Of a DNA stretch of 64,000 nt, positions 1-9,800 are shown one piece after another. The number at the start of each line of letters is the position of its first letter. The first letter of the stretch is position 1. A program made the translations under genes and the position numbers. Source of the DNA: Vibrio sp. UCD-FRSSP16_30 (GTDB lineage: Bacteria; Pseudomonadota; Gammaproteobacteria; Enterobacterales; Vibrionaceae); assembly GCF_001676025.1 (NCBI RefSeq), contig NZ_LZFW01000004.1, forward strand, positions 59,118 through 123,117, given 5' to 3'. The notes under the pieces are model-generated. The model saw only the letters and a program-made list of their open reading frames with translations, had not been told where the DNA came from and searched no databases.

Positions 1-83
1 AGTCGGCGGCCTGATTTTCATAGAAAAAAAAGGTAGTAGGATTTTCTTTTTGTATCTGCCTCACAGGCAAAACATGACAATAT

Positions 84-111
84 CTAGGGCTTAGAGATCC
101 GTTAGCCCTAG
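84..111. terminator. Possible hairpin terminator downstream of yaiI
   Basis: Arms CTAGGGCT and AGCCCTAG form an 8-bp perfect stem with a 12-nt loop just past the stop codon of the minus-strand gene. There is no clear T-run on either side, so a terminator role is a guess. The rest of bases 1-121 holds no gene that I can support. Confidence 0.35.
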
Positions 112-121
112 TCACCTTTCT

Positions 122-571
122 TTATTTCGGCGCTCGCGCCAATATCTTGTCCAACGCATTAGCAAAGTCGCGTCTGTCGGTTTGAGACAGTGCCGCTGGG
201 CCGCCGGTTTGTACGCCTGATGAGCGCATGGTGTCCATGAAGTCACGTACGTTGAGGCGAGCTTTAATGTTTTCTTTGGTGAAGAGTTCACCGCGACTGC
301 TTAGTGCTTGACCGCCTTTAGTGATGACTTCATCCGCTAGCGGAATATCAGAGGTAATCACTAAGTCATTGGTCTCAATTCGTAGGGCGATTTCATCATC
401 GGCAATATCAAAGCCTTGGCTCACTTGCACAAAACGAATGCTGTTACGTTTTGGCAGTGGAATCGGATGGTTGGCCACAAAAATACATTCAATGCCTGTT
501 CGTTCCGAGGCGCGAACTAGCGTTTCTCTGATGACCTTTGGACAGGCATCCGCATCGACCCAGATCTTCAT
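122..571 (-). CDS. yaiI: YaiI/YqxD family protein (UPF0178)
   Basis: This 149-residue soluble protein is a full-length member of the YaiI/YqxD family. It opens with the family signature [16 protein letters not shown], an Asp-rich start resembling PIN-like metal-binding folds. The middle carries [12 protein letters not shown] and the C-terminal half [10 protein letters not shown], both typical of the family. No enzymatic activity is firmly known. Its ATG overlaps the stop codon of the upstream 104-residue gene as ATGA, so the two are probably translationally coupled in one transcript. Confidence 0.9.
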   Translation of the reverse strand: MKIWVDADACPKVIRETLVRASERTGIECIFVANHPIPLPKRNSIRFVQVSQGFDIADDEIALRIETNDLVITSDIPLADEVITKGGQALSSRGELFTKENIKARLNVRDFMDTMRSSGVQTGGPAALSQTDRRDFANALDKILARAPK

Positions 572-882
572 GATTGTTTGCCTTCTAGTGCTTCGATGCG
601 CAGAGTCAGTTGTGCAATTTTTTGCTCTAAAGCTTCGATTTTTGAATTTGGATTGTCCAAATCAACGGCGACTTCAATTTTTGGAACACGCTTAGTGCTT
701 TTCCAGTTTTTGATAGCGGTTATTAGGGCGGGCATTGGCACTTTGCTGCCAAGGCGACCTTTAACTAGCGCCAATGTTGGCTCTTTGCCTTCACTTTCTA
801 ATGATTTGAAAACCTGATTGAGTTCTTCGGTAATTTCTTTAGTGAGCATAGTGTTGATTTCTATTGAATAAGTGGTTGTCAT
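568..882 (-). CDS. Small coiled-coil hypothetical protein
   Basis: A protein of 104 residues from the first ATG, or 93 if translation begins at the internal Met of [10 protein letters not shown]. The second start looks more family-like but has no better ribosome site. The N-terminal half (residues 12-70) is helical and could be a small DNA-binding fold ([20 protein letters not shown]). The C-terminal 30 residues form a coiled coil with regular Leu/Ile heptads ([20 protein letters not shown]). I do not recognise a named family. It is coupled to yaiI and preceded by a cruciform with Fur-box-like halves. Confidence 0.65.
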   Translation of the reverse strand: MTTTYSIEINTMLTKEITEELNQVFKSLESEGKEPTLALVKGRLGSKVPMPALITAIKNWKSTKRVPKIEVAVDLDNPNSKIEALEQKIAQLTLRIEALEGKQS

Positions 883-884
883 CC

Positions 885-947
885 TATCGAAATCATTATC
901 GTGAGTACACCTTCATGGTGAGAGTTATCACGATAATGATTGTCTAG
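885..947. promoter_or_regulatory. Long inverted repeat with Fur-box-like halves
   Basis: Two perfect 14-bp arms, AATCATTATCGTGA at 891-904 and its reverse complement at 928-941, flank a smaller CACC/GGTG hairpin at 908-920. Each arm includes ATCATTATC or GATAATGAT, matching about 10-11 of 14 positions of the 7-1-7 Fur consensus. It lies directly upstream of the 104-residue gene and downstream of the DUF3301 gene. It could be an iron-responsive operator, a transcript hairpin, or both. Confidence 0.4.
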
Positions 948-978
948 GGCTGGATAAGGGAGAGATAAGGAATCTGGA

Positions 979-1275
979 TTACATGCGATGAGGCTGAGTA
1001 TGAAAATGCGTCATCCTCAACCCTTGCATGGTGAGTTCGCCGTGATAACAATCATCGCCTAAGGCGGAGAACTCAAAGGCAAACACCGTGTGCAATCCCC
1101 ATTTTCCGTTAGGATGGCGAATTTTGTGCGAACCTGATGAGATACTCACTACCTGTAAGTCCAATTGTTTGCAATGACGTTGAATGGCCATTTTAGCAAA
1201 TTCAGCTTGTCTTCTATGTTGCCAAAATAGCGTAAGAAATATGGCGAGCCCAAGTATGGCAAGCAGATGTTCCAT
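979..1275 (-). CDS. DUF3301 family small membrane-anchored protein
   Basis: A 98-residue protein with one N-terminal transmembrane helix (residues 3-19, LLAILGLAIFLTLFW) followed by a basic soluble domain. Its cytoplasmic part contains the stretches LDLQVVSI, GKWGLHTVFAFEF and GELTMQGLRM seen in DUF3301 proteins of Vibrio and related genera. Function is unknown. It starts one base after the stop of the DUF3549 gene on the same strand, so the pair forms an operon. Confidence 0.8.
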   Translation of the reverse strand: MEHLLAILGLAIFLTLFWQHRRQAEFAKMAIQRHCKQLDLQVVSISSGSHKIRHPNGKWGLHTVFAFEFSALGDDCYHGELTMQGLRMTHFHTQPHRM

Positions 1276-2319
1276 CTAGCTTTGTCCCTTAGTATTTTGT
1301 TGTAAGTTGATCAGTGCGCTAGCTAATTTTTGTGACGGCGCTTGATGTAGCATTGGCAATATCACCATGCGTAATTTAGGTTGCATCACAAGGTCTGCAA
1401 ATAATTGATTGAACAGCTCTTGGTTATTGGTTTCGGCCAATCGAATTAAGAATTGCTCTGCCAGTGCGCTGTCTTGTAGTGGTTGCCAGCAGCGACCAGC
1501 AAGCGCAATAAGCACTTCTTGGTGACAGTATTTGCTCTCTGAAAGAATGGCTGTGACTAGAGATTCTAGTTTATTACCTTTATCGCCAGACAGTGCTCTG
1601 GTTAATGCTGATAACAGAAATAAATCGCCCTCAGGGTGATTGAGTTGCTCTAGCGCAAGATCGTATAAACGATTAGCTAAAGAGGTGCTGATATCACAGT
1701 GCTCTAATGCACCCAGCAGAGCGTATAGCGGCTGAGTAGGCAGTTGCGATAGGCTTTTCTTCACCATTAGTTCATTGTTGGACTCTTTAAGGCGAGCACA
1801 AATATCGGTAATGCCTTGTAAGCCTACCGTTTGCCAATTGCTCCAGCCTAAGTTGCCGTTAAAGTAGGTGAGGGCGTGAGCGTAATATTGGCTAGCGGAT
1901 AGCTCAAGTTCTGCGCTGACTTGGCTGTTAAATACCGCAAGCTTGTCTTCTTTTGGTTTGAAGGTGTATGGGTTGCTGGCGAGCTGTTCTTGAATTTCTT
2001 CGCTGAGCTCTTTTTGCAGTCGAGATCCCATTGCTTCAAGGACAAATTTAATAAAGTTACCAATGTCGGTAGCGCTAAGAAGACCGCGCTCATCAAGATC
2101 AAACTTTAGAAACCAAATCCAAGGCTGTTTTTGCTCATTCCAGTAAGTGATGGCAAATTGAGCTTGGCGCTGAATAGGGTATGGATAGGCTTGTCTACCC
2201 AGTTCAATGCTCTCAAATTCATCATTTGGGATAAGCTCGATGCGACGACCTAAGTCATGCACCTTAAATTGACAGTGACTGTCGTTCAAAATTTGGGTCA
2301 GTGTTGAAATGTTTTCCAT
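1276..2319 (-). CDS. DUF3549 family protein
   Basis: A 347-residue, largely alpha-helical cytoplasmic protein of normal length for DUF3549, a family seen mainly in Vibrio and related marine gammaproteobacteria. The N-terminal third is mixed alpha/beta (FAITYWNEQKQPWIWFLKF). The C-terminal two thirds resemble helical repeats rich in Leu and Ala (LYALLGALEHCD, LFLLSALTRALSG). No catalytic motif is visible and no function is assigned. It is the first gene of a two-gene operon with DUF3301 and is divergent from yqcC. Confidence 0.82.
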   Translation of the reverse strand: MENISTLTQILNDSHCQFKVHDLGRRIELIPNDEFESIELGRQAYPYPIQRQAQFAITYWNEQKQPWIWFLKFDLDERGLLSATDIGNFIKFVLEAMGSRLQKELSEEIQEQLASNPYTFKPKEDKLAVFNSQVSAELELSASQYYAHALTYFNGNLGWSNWQTVGLQGITDICARLKESNNELMVKKSLSQLPTQPLYALLGALEHCDISTSLANRLYDLALEQLNHPEGDLFLLSALTRALSGDKGNKLESLVTAILSESKYCHQEVLIALAGRCWQPLQDSALAEQFLIRLAETNNQELFNQLFADLVMQPKLRMVILPMLHQAPSQKLASALINLQQNTKGQS

Positions 2320-2387
2320 TTGCCTGCATCTTATTAGCTCATACTCTCCCTATAACATGGTAATCTTGCGCCGAATTTCAAGAGCAA

Positions 2388-2717
2388 ATGAGAAATACCT
2401 TGAATACAGATCCCAAACAGATACAAAAATTGCTATTACTGACCCAGCGCGCTCTATATAGAGCCAATTTATGGGAAGAAAATAGCCCATCAATAGATGC
2501 GCTTAATAGCACGCAACCTTTTGCGATTGATACGCTGCGCCCAGAACAATGGTTGCAGTGGATTTTTATTCCGAAAATGAATGGGTTGATTAGTGCAAAT
2601 CAAAGTTTGCCATCAGGGTTTGCTATTGCGCCTTATTTTGAGCAAGCTTGCGCTGATAATATGCTGTGGGATGAGGTGATTGAAGTGCTAAGAAAAATTG
2701 ATGAGGTGTGTCGTTAA
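2388..2717 (+). CDS. yqcC: YqcC family protein (DUF446)
   Basis: A 109-residue helical protein matching the YqcC/DUF446 family. Signatures include FAIDTLRPEQWLQWIFIPKM and the acidic C-terminus. The function is not established. The family is often encoded directly upstream of truC, and the arrangement is kept here: the stop TAA is immediately followed by the ATG of truC, so translation is likely coupled. Confidence 0.9.
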   Translation: MRNTLNTDPKQIQKLLLLTQRALYRANLWEENSPSIDALNSTQPFAIDTLRPEQWLQWIFIPKMNGLISANQSLPSGFAIAPYFEQACADNMLWDEVIEVLRKIDEVCR

Positions 2718-3449
2718 ATGCTAGAGATTATTTTTCAAGATGAGTACATAGTAGCGGTCAATAAACCTGCCGGTATGCTGGTGCACCGCTCTTGGCTCGA
2801 TAAACATGAAACCCAATTTGTCATGCAGACATTGCGCGATCAAATCGGTCAGCATGTGTTCCCTCTGCATCGCTTAGATCGTCCTACTTCTGGCGTGTTG
2901 GTGTTTGCTTTATCCAGTGAAGTGGCCTCACAAATGATGCCGATGTTTGCTGAGCATCAGATGCAAAAAACCTATCATGCGATTGTGCGTGGCTGGATTG
3001 AAGAAGGGGATAGATTAGATTACGCCCTTAAAGTGGAATACGACAAGATTGCCGATAAATTTGCCAATAAAGACAAAGAAGCGCAAGAGGCGATAACCGA
3101 TTATAAACCACTGGCTAAAGTGGAAGTACCGTACTCTACAGGGCGCTTTCCTACATCTCGTTACTGCTTAATGGAGTTGCAACCATTAACTGGGCGCAAG
3201 CATCAATTACGCCGCCATATGAAGCACCTGCGTCATCCAATTGTTGGGGATACCACCCATGGTGATGGAAAACATAACCGTTTATTCAAAGAGAATCTTG
3301 CTAGTGACCGCTTACTTTTGCACGCATCAACTCTGGAATTTGAACATCCATTCACTGGCGTACAGTTAGTGTTACAGGCGCGTTTTGATGAGACTTGGTG
3401 TCAGCTCATTGAGCAATTTGAATGGCAATCAGTATTTGAAGAAGAGTAA
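2718..3449 (+). CDS. truC: tRNA pseudouridine(65) synthase TruC
   Basis: RluA-family pseudouridine synthase of 243 residues. The family converts U65 of certain tRNAs to pseudouridine. The catalytic motif HRLDRPTSGV places the nucleophilic Asp at residue 54. The substrate-binding motif LTGRKHQLRRHMKHL and the closing LLHASTLEF motif are present. No N-terminal S4 domain is seen, as expected for TruC. Length and coupling to yqcC fit the E. coli arrangement. Confidence 0.95.
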   Translation: MLEIIFQDEYIVAVNKPAGMLVHRSWLDKHETQFVMQTLRDQIGQHVFPLHRLDRPTSGVLVFALSSEVASQMMPMFAEHQMQKTYHAIVRGWIEEGDRLDYALKVEYDKIADKFANKDKEAQEAITDYKPLAKVEVPYSTGRFPTSRYCLMELQPLTGRKHQLRRHMKHLRHPIVGDTTHGDGKHNRLFKENLASDRLLLHASTLEFEHPFTGVQLVLQARFDETWCQLIEQFEWQSVFEEE

Positions 3450-3502
3450 TACCACTAATCGTAGCAAATTTCTGATCATTTAATTACTGTGATTGGGATA
3501 AA
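3447..3502. repeat. Dispersed palindromic repeat, copy 1
   Basis: Read on the minus strand, this stretch begins CCAATCACAGTAATTAAATG and continues to a TACGATT end, closely matching 32827-32878 over about 45 bp. The ends are imperfect inverted repeats (ATACCA-type left end, TGGGAT right end). It sits just after truC. The pattern fits a small non-coding intergenic repeat, perhaps MITE-like. Confidence 0.65.
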
Positions 3503-3512
3503 CAAGACCAAC

Positions 3513-3542
3513 AAAAAGCTCATACAGAAGGTATGAGCTTTG
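3513..3542. terminator. Bidirectional terminator between truC and DUF3461
   Basis: An AAAGCTCATAC / GTATGAGCTTT hairpin with a 5-nt loop, flanked by A-runs on the left and T-rich sequence on the right. It lies between convergent genes and could end both transcripts. Confidence 0.75.
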
Positions 3543-3556
3543 AGGATAAAAAGAAT

Positions 3557-3946
3557 TTATTTTAGCTTTTCTAGATCCGCTTCAATTTCAGCAATTTTAC
3601 TAGACACTACCTTTTCTAAATGACGAAGATCAGACAATATTTTTTGCTTCACATCGACTTCTTTTGCTTTCATCGGTTTTGTTAACGTGTTGAGCTCATC
3701 AATCACTAAGGTTAGGTTGCGATTAATCTCTGTCTTATTGCGATACTGACCACTGCCATCATCAATCAATACGCTTTTTATCTGCCTTGGATATTTGAAC
3801 TTAACACTTTTAGCAAATAGCTCGCCTTTTTGCTTTTTAAAGTAGATTTTTAGAATGTCTTTATGGGCTTCTTGACGCAAAGAATAACGATCAATTTGTG
3901 TTGGCTCATTAATCCCTAATCCGGTTAGGTGTGGATACATAGGCAC
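3557..3946 (-). CDS. DUF3461 family protein
   Basis: A 129-residue soluble protein of the DUF3461 family. It begins [21 protein letters not shown], followed by [17 protein letters not shown], which is strongly conserved in marine gammaproteobacteria. The C-terminal 50 residues are predicted to be coiled coil with many Lys and Glu. No function is known. It stands alone, upstream of glnD in the opposite sense of travel, and ends against the terminator shared with truC. Confidence 0.85.
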   Translation of the reverse strand: MPMYPHLTGLGINEPTQIDRYSLRQEAHKDILKIYFKKQKGELFAKSVKFKYPRQIKSVLIDDGSGQYRNKTEINRNLTLVIDELNTLTKPMKAKEVDVKQKILSDLRHLEKVVSSKIAEIEADLEKLK

Positions 3947-4077
3947 CTCTTGTTCAAATATGCTGAAGATGTTGAATGAAAGGCTAAAATATAGCCTTTC
4001 ATTGTTAATATTGAATCTAGCAGGGAATCAATTGCTTAGATAGCAAGTTACCTGCCAACTCTGCTCTTATTCACACT

Positions 4078-6711
4078 TTAATGAGGTGCAAGTTTTTCTA
4101 GATTCTCCACCAACTTGTTACGCAGGGTTTGTTGCAGTTCATCATCTAGTTTTTTCCCCTCTGGTGAGGTGATAATAAATAGATCCTCTGCACGCTCCCC
4201 AATAGTGGTTATCTTGGCAGCATGTAAGTGCAAATCAAGCTTCGCAAAGGTGGCGCCGACAACCGCGAGCAGTCCTGGTGTATCAAGTGCCACCAGTTCC
4301 ATTAGAGTTTGGTTGTTGTTTTTAGTGGCGATAAAATCAGTACGAGTATTCACTTTAAAGTGCACAAGATTGCGAGGTGTACGTCTTGGTTTTATCTTAG
4401 TAAGACGACCATCTTTAATCACATGTTGTAGCTGTTTAATAATACTTTCATGTCGATATTCATCAAGAGGTTGATTGTGCTGATCTAAAATAATAAATGT
4501 ATCTAAGATGTATTTATCTCGGCTGATCATCACCTGAGCATCATGCACATTAAAGTTTCGTCTATCTAACTCTGCTACAACACTGGCAAATAACACTGGC
4601 TGATCTTTAGTGTACACAAACAGCTCAGATCCTCCTCGGGTTGGTTGAGGGTTAATTAATACCAGTGGTGAGTCTGGATCTTCTTGATTTAAGATAGCTT
4701 GTGCGTGCCAAGCTAATTGCTGCGGCGTATGACGCAAGAAGTAATCAGCCTTAAAGCGTTGCCATAACACTTCGATTTCTCTTGGAGTAAAGCCTTGGCT
4801 TCTGAGAACGGCAGAGGCTTGCTGTTGGTTGTGCCTAATTCTTTCTCGTACATCAACAGGGTGCTCTAAACCGCGTCTTAATGCCCTTTGGGTTGAGTAG
4901 AATAGCTCGGCTAATAGTGAGCGCTTCCAGCTATTCCACAGCTCAGGGTTCGTTGCACAAATGTCGGCAACCGTTAAACAAACTAAAAACTCTAGGTATT
5001 CTTCGGTTCTTACTTTTTTGGCAAAATCAGCGATAACATCCGGGTCTTGAATGTCTCGCTTTTGTGCTGTGACAGACATCAACAAGTGATTTCGCACCAA
5101 CCATGCCACCAATTTTGCTTCCGGTTTTGACAGGTTATGCTCGATACAAAAATCATAAGCTTCACCTTCACCAATGACTGAGTGATCGCCACCGCGGCCC
5201 TTTCCTATGTCGTGGAAAATAGCGGCAATGATTAGCAATTCTGGCTTTTGAATTCTAGGTAACACTTCACAACAGATTGGGTGTCGTTCTCGATTGCTAA
5301 CATCACCAAAGCTATTGATGTGCTTGAGCAGTCGCATACTATGTTCATCAACGGTGTATACATGGAACAGGTCAAATTGCATCTGCCCAACAATATGACT
5401 CCATTGTGGTAAGTATGCGGACAAGACGCCCAGTTGATGCATTAAACCAAATGCTTTGGTTAAAGAATTGGGATGCTTCACCAACTGCATAAATTTATCG
5501 CGAGCATCAGGAATGGTGTGTAAGAAGCGACTTAGACGACGTCGAGCTGTGCGAAGTTGACGCAATGTTGGCGGCGCAACACCGGTAATGGTTGAGTCAT
5601 TGGCAATATGAATAAACATATCCAAAATGGTCTCAGGACGAGCTTGAAATAGTGCAGGCTTTCTTGCTTCAATGAGGTGACCTCTACGCTGAAAGTCTTC
5701 ACTGATAACTTGTGCAGGAACTAGCTTACCTTGATTTAAAATGGCTTGATCAAAGAGCTTGAGCAACATTTTGTTGAGTTCAATAATGCGACGAAGTGTA
5801 CGGTAGAACTCCTTCATCATGCGCTCAACAGGTTGGTTTCTTTCCCCTGTAAAGCCTAAGTTCTCGGCCACGGTTGCTTGATAGGCAAATGACAATCGGT
5901 TGTCATAGCGTTTCAGTTCAATATGCAGCGCAAAACGAATTCGCCATAAAAAATCTTGGCACTCTTGTAGCTCTCGGTATTCAGCGTCGGTTAAAAAACC
6001 ATGATGACTCATTTCCAGTAGTGAGGTTGCACCAAAGTGACGTCTGGCGACCCAACTGAGCGTATGGATATCTCGTAGTCCACCAGGACTGGATTTGATA
6101 TCAGGTTCTAGGTTATACCCAGTATCATGGTAGCGAGCGTGTCGCTCTTTTTGTTCTTCTAATTTGGCTTTATAAAAGACTGCGCTAGGCCAGAAATTCT
6201 CTGAGCTGATTTCATTTCGTAATATGTGATAGCAGTTTGCACTACCACAAATAAGACGTGATTCTTGAAGATTAGTGGCAACGGTTAAGTCATCTTTGCC
6301 GACTTCTAAACACTCACTCACACTGCGCACACTATGACCAACTTCTAATCGAAGATCCCACAGTAAGGTCACAAACTCACTGATTCTAGGCGTCAGCTCT
6401 GCTTTGAGAGTGCGTTTAGAGAGTATTAAAATATCAATGTCTGAGAGTGGATGCAGCTCACTACGGCCATATCCTCCTACCGCAACAAGAGATAGTCCTT
6501 CCACTTTGTCAAAGTTAAAGTATTGCCATAAACGCTCTAATAGAGAGTCCATAAAATCACTTCGTTGCTGAACGAGATGGTTGACCGAGTGATGTTCGAA
6601 AAATGACTGCTTTTGCTGATCACTGAATGTATGCAGTAAGTCTCGCAGAGTTTTGACATCCAGTTGCTCGTCTAAGAGTTGACTGGGAGAGAGGGCATCT
6701 AGGTTTGGCAC
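4078..6711 (-). CDS. glnD: Bifunctional uridylyltransferase/uridylyl-removing enzyme GlnD
   Basis: GlnD is the main glutamine sensor. It uridylylates PII (GlnB, encoded at 32379) when glutamine is low and removes the UMP when it is high. The 877 residues show the nucleotidyltransferase motif GGYGRSELHPLSDIDIL with metal ligands D91 and D93, an HD hydrolase motif at H500-D501 (IFHDIGKGRGG), and two C-terminal ACT domains (about 700-780 and 810-870). The start is GTG with AAAGGA upstream. It shares its left intergenic region with the DUF3461 gene. Confidence 0.97.
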   Translation of the reverse strand: MPNLDALSPSQLLDEQLDVKTLRDLLHTFSDQQKQSFFEHHSVNHLVQQRSDFMDSLLERLWQYFNFDKVEGLSLVAVGGYGRSELHPLSDIDILILSKRTLKAELTPRISEFVTLLWDLRLEVGHSVRSVSECLEVGKDDLTVATNLQESRLICGSANCYHILRNEISSENFWPSAVFYKAKLEEQKERHARYHDTGYNLEPDIKSSPGGLRDIHTLSWVARRHFGATSLLEMSHHGFLTDAEYRELQECQDFLWRIRFALHIELKRYDNRLSFAYQATVAENLGFTGERNQPVERMMKEFYRTLRRIIELNKMLLKLFDQAILNQGKLVPAQVISEDFQRRGHLIEARKPALFQARPETILDMFIHIANDSTITGVAPPTLRQLRTARRRLSRFLHTIPDARDKFMQLVKHPNSLTKAFGLMHQLGVLSAYLPQWSHIVGQMQFDLFHVYTVDEHSMRLLKHINSFGDVSNRERHPICCEVLPRIQKPELLIIAAIFHDIGKGRGGDHSVIGEGEAYDFCIEHNLSKPEAKLVAWLVRNHLLMSVTAQKRDIQDPDVIADFAKKVRTEEYLEFLVCLTVADICATNPELWNSWKRSLLAELFYSTQRALRRGLEHPVDVRERIRHNQQQASAVLRSQGFTPREIEVLWQRFKADYFLRHTPQQLAWHAQAILNQEDPDSPLVLINPQPTRGGSELFVYTKDQPVLFASVVAELDRRNFNVHDAQVMISRDKYILDTFIILDQHNQPLDEYRHESIIKQLQHVIKDGRLTKIKPRRTPRNLVHFKVNTRTDFIATKNNNQTLMELVALDTPGLLAVVGATFAKLDLHLHAAKITTIGERAEDLFIITSPEGKKLDDELQQTLRNKLVENLEKLAPH

Positions 6712-6895
6712 GCACTAAATCCTTTTATGCTGTAGTTCATTACAATTGATATTTCCCTAAATATTAGGTGATAGCAAGCTAAAGATTTCCTTTCTTTCTT
6801 CCTCGTTAAATCTTGTTAAGAAAATCAGTATTTTCAAACACTTTGGAAATCTTGTTCTAATCTAATAGAGGTACTCAATCCATCTCTGGGGATGT

Positions 6896-9800
6896 ATGAA
6901 AAGGCGTTTTTCAATAAAAGTGACCGTTATCGGTCTCTTTATTCTTATTACTTGTATAACCGCGACTGTCGCGATCAGCTTGCAGTACTATTTTAGTCGC
7001 GAGCAAGCACTGCATACCGCGTTAGAAAAGTATCAGAGTGTCTCTTATTCCATGGGAATGGAGGTCCGAGAGCAAGATCAAATTATTACCAATGTGACGA
7101 AGTTGCTTGCCGACCTTGGGCGGGGCTTTGAACGATTCGATGATAATAATATTGCGAGAAACACCTTTGCCAATTTAATGAATGATAACCCTATGTTTTA
7201 TAGCACTTATATTGCTAGGGGAGATGGACATTTTTACCAACTGATCAATCTAGAATCTGTTGACGGGTTACGTGCGAATTTTTCTGCATCTGCCGAAGAT
7301 CGCTGGGTGCTCGTTGAGATAAAGCAAAACCATGCTAAAAACACTTCATTTTATGATAAAGACTTTAAATTACGCCAAACCATTGCTGAACAGAGTAAAT
7401 TTAATGCGTTAGAGCGGCCGTGGTTTGTGAAAGCGAAAGAAAGATCGGTATACAAAACAGCTCCTTATTTATTCCATAATGTTCAATTAAACGGACAAAC
7501 ATTCTCATCTCGTATCCACAATTCAAGTTTTGATAGTGTCATCGGCGTTGATGTTGTGATTGCTTCTTTAGCCAAGGAAGTAAAAGAAAATTTAGGCATT
7601 GTTAAGACCGAGTTACCGGTACAGTTTTATATTTATGATGAGTCGGGCTCATTGTACGCCTCATCTGAAGAAGATAGGTATTCTGCTCTTCCTCCCATTA
7701 CGCCAATGGATTTAACCTCACAAGAACAAGCGCTAATTACGGCGACAGGCCCCATTGAAATATCGAGCCAAACCGATTGGCCACCTTTGGATTTTTCAGT
7801 ATTTGGTAAACCTAGTGGGTATTTTGTCGATCTCGCGCGGATTGTATCGTTAAAAACAGGGGCGGAATTTAAATTTATTAATGGTTTTAGCTGGTTAGAG
7901 TTGGTTGATGCCTATAAAAATGGCGCGATCGATATTTTATCTCCGGTAGCCAATAATGCGACAACTCGCTCTTATGGCACATTGAGCACCGCATTGGCTC
8001 AATTTGATTTTTCTATTGCCCAGTCTAGTGATAAGGCGATAAAGGGGGGGACGGTTGATCTTAGTCAGTTGCAAGGCAAGCGCCTAGGGATACTTAAAGG
8101 CTGGTCAATTATTGAGGAAATCCGCGCTAATTATCCTGATATTCAAATTGTAGAAATTGACAAACTACACTCAGCGTTGAAAGCACTGCACAACAATGAA
8201 CTCGATGGCGTGATGGATCTGAGCATTATCTTGCAAAGCACGATAGAGCAGCGTTTTATCAAAGGACTCACTTTAAACACGGTTGAATCGAACGATAAAT
8301 TTGCAGGTGCCAGTTCGTTTCACATGGTGACTAAGAATCTTGATCCCGAACTGGCTAGTATTATCAACCGAGCCATTTCCGAAATATCGCAAAGTGAAAT
8401 TCAATTTATTAGGGATAAGTGGTTTTCTGGTGATAGTCCGCAAGGCATTGTTCCTTATGAGTTTCTTATTGATGCAACCAGTGACAAGACGTTAAGGGAT
8501 AAGCTGTCGCAATTTGAAGCCGATGGAGTCAGCTACTTTGGTTTTGTTCAGCAAATTGATTTATATGAACATGGCACTGAGTATTTAGGGATTACCGTGC
8601 CTACTGATGAATTGCTTGATGCTGCTTTGAGTAATGTTGCTGCATCGACATTAGGCTCAGCGGCACTATTGGCATTATTGATACCATTATCTCGTTTATT
8701 CTCTAATCCTATCATTAAGCCTATTCATGAACTAATTGAACAAACCGTTACCGTGCGCAAGCGTCAATATTTAGAGGTTTCACATGTGCAAACTCGAATT
8801 AAAGAGCTGGATGAGCTTTCCAAATCAATCAAAGTAACGGCAGCAGAATTAGCCAGTTATGAAAAGCAGCAGCAAGAGTTTGTCGATTCATTTATTCAGC
8901 TTATTGCTCAGGCTATTGATGATAAATCGCCATACACCGCAGGGCATTGTAATCGAGTACCTGATTTGGCCATAATGTTAGCCAAGGAAGCCGAAAATGC
9001 CAGTAATGGCAGCTTTGCTACCTTTAAGTTTGCTAATGATATTGAGCGAAGGGAGTTCAAAATTGCCGCTTGGCTGCATGATTGTGGAAAGATCACGACA
9101 CCGGAACATATTGTCGATAAAGGCTCAAAGCTCGAAGCTAACTATAATCGAATTCATGAAATCCGCACCCGCTTTGAAGTGATGATTCGCGATCAAGTCA
9201 TCGCTGCCTACAAAAATAATGCGCCGTATTATCGACCTGATGAAGATGCGGTATTGCAGCAAAATATCGATGAGTTAAGACAAGAGTTTGCGCTGGTGGC
9301 GCAGGCTAATATCGGTAGTGAAGCTATAGATGAAAGTACGGTTGAGCGCATCCAAGATATCGCCAACAAAACTTGGATACGCTATTTAGATAATCGTCTT
9401 GGACTATCGCCAGAAGAAGAGCGTCACCTTATGGCAAGCCAAGCCACATCCTCAACACCTGCGCTAGAGACCTTACTAGCCGATAGACCGGAACACCTTT
9501 TGGCCCATCCTAATAAAATTGAGTTTGATCCGCGTTTTGAAATTAAGATGACGGTGCCTGAATATCTGGCTAATCAAGGAGAGGTATACAACCTTTGTAT
9601 TGGTCGCGGCACGTTAACCGCAGAAGATCGATATAAGATTAATGAGCACATCATTAGCACCATTAAAATGCTAGAAAGCATGCCGTTTCCTGATGAGTTA
9701 TCAAAGGTGCCACGTTATGCTTCAACGCATCACGAAACAATGAAGGGGACAGGTTATCCAAGGCAACTAAAAGGTGAGGATTTGAGTATTCCAGAGCGCA

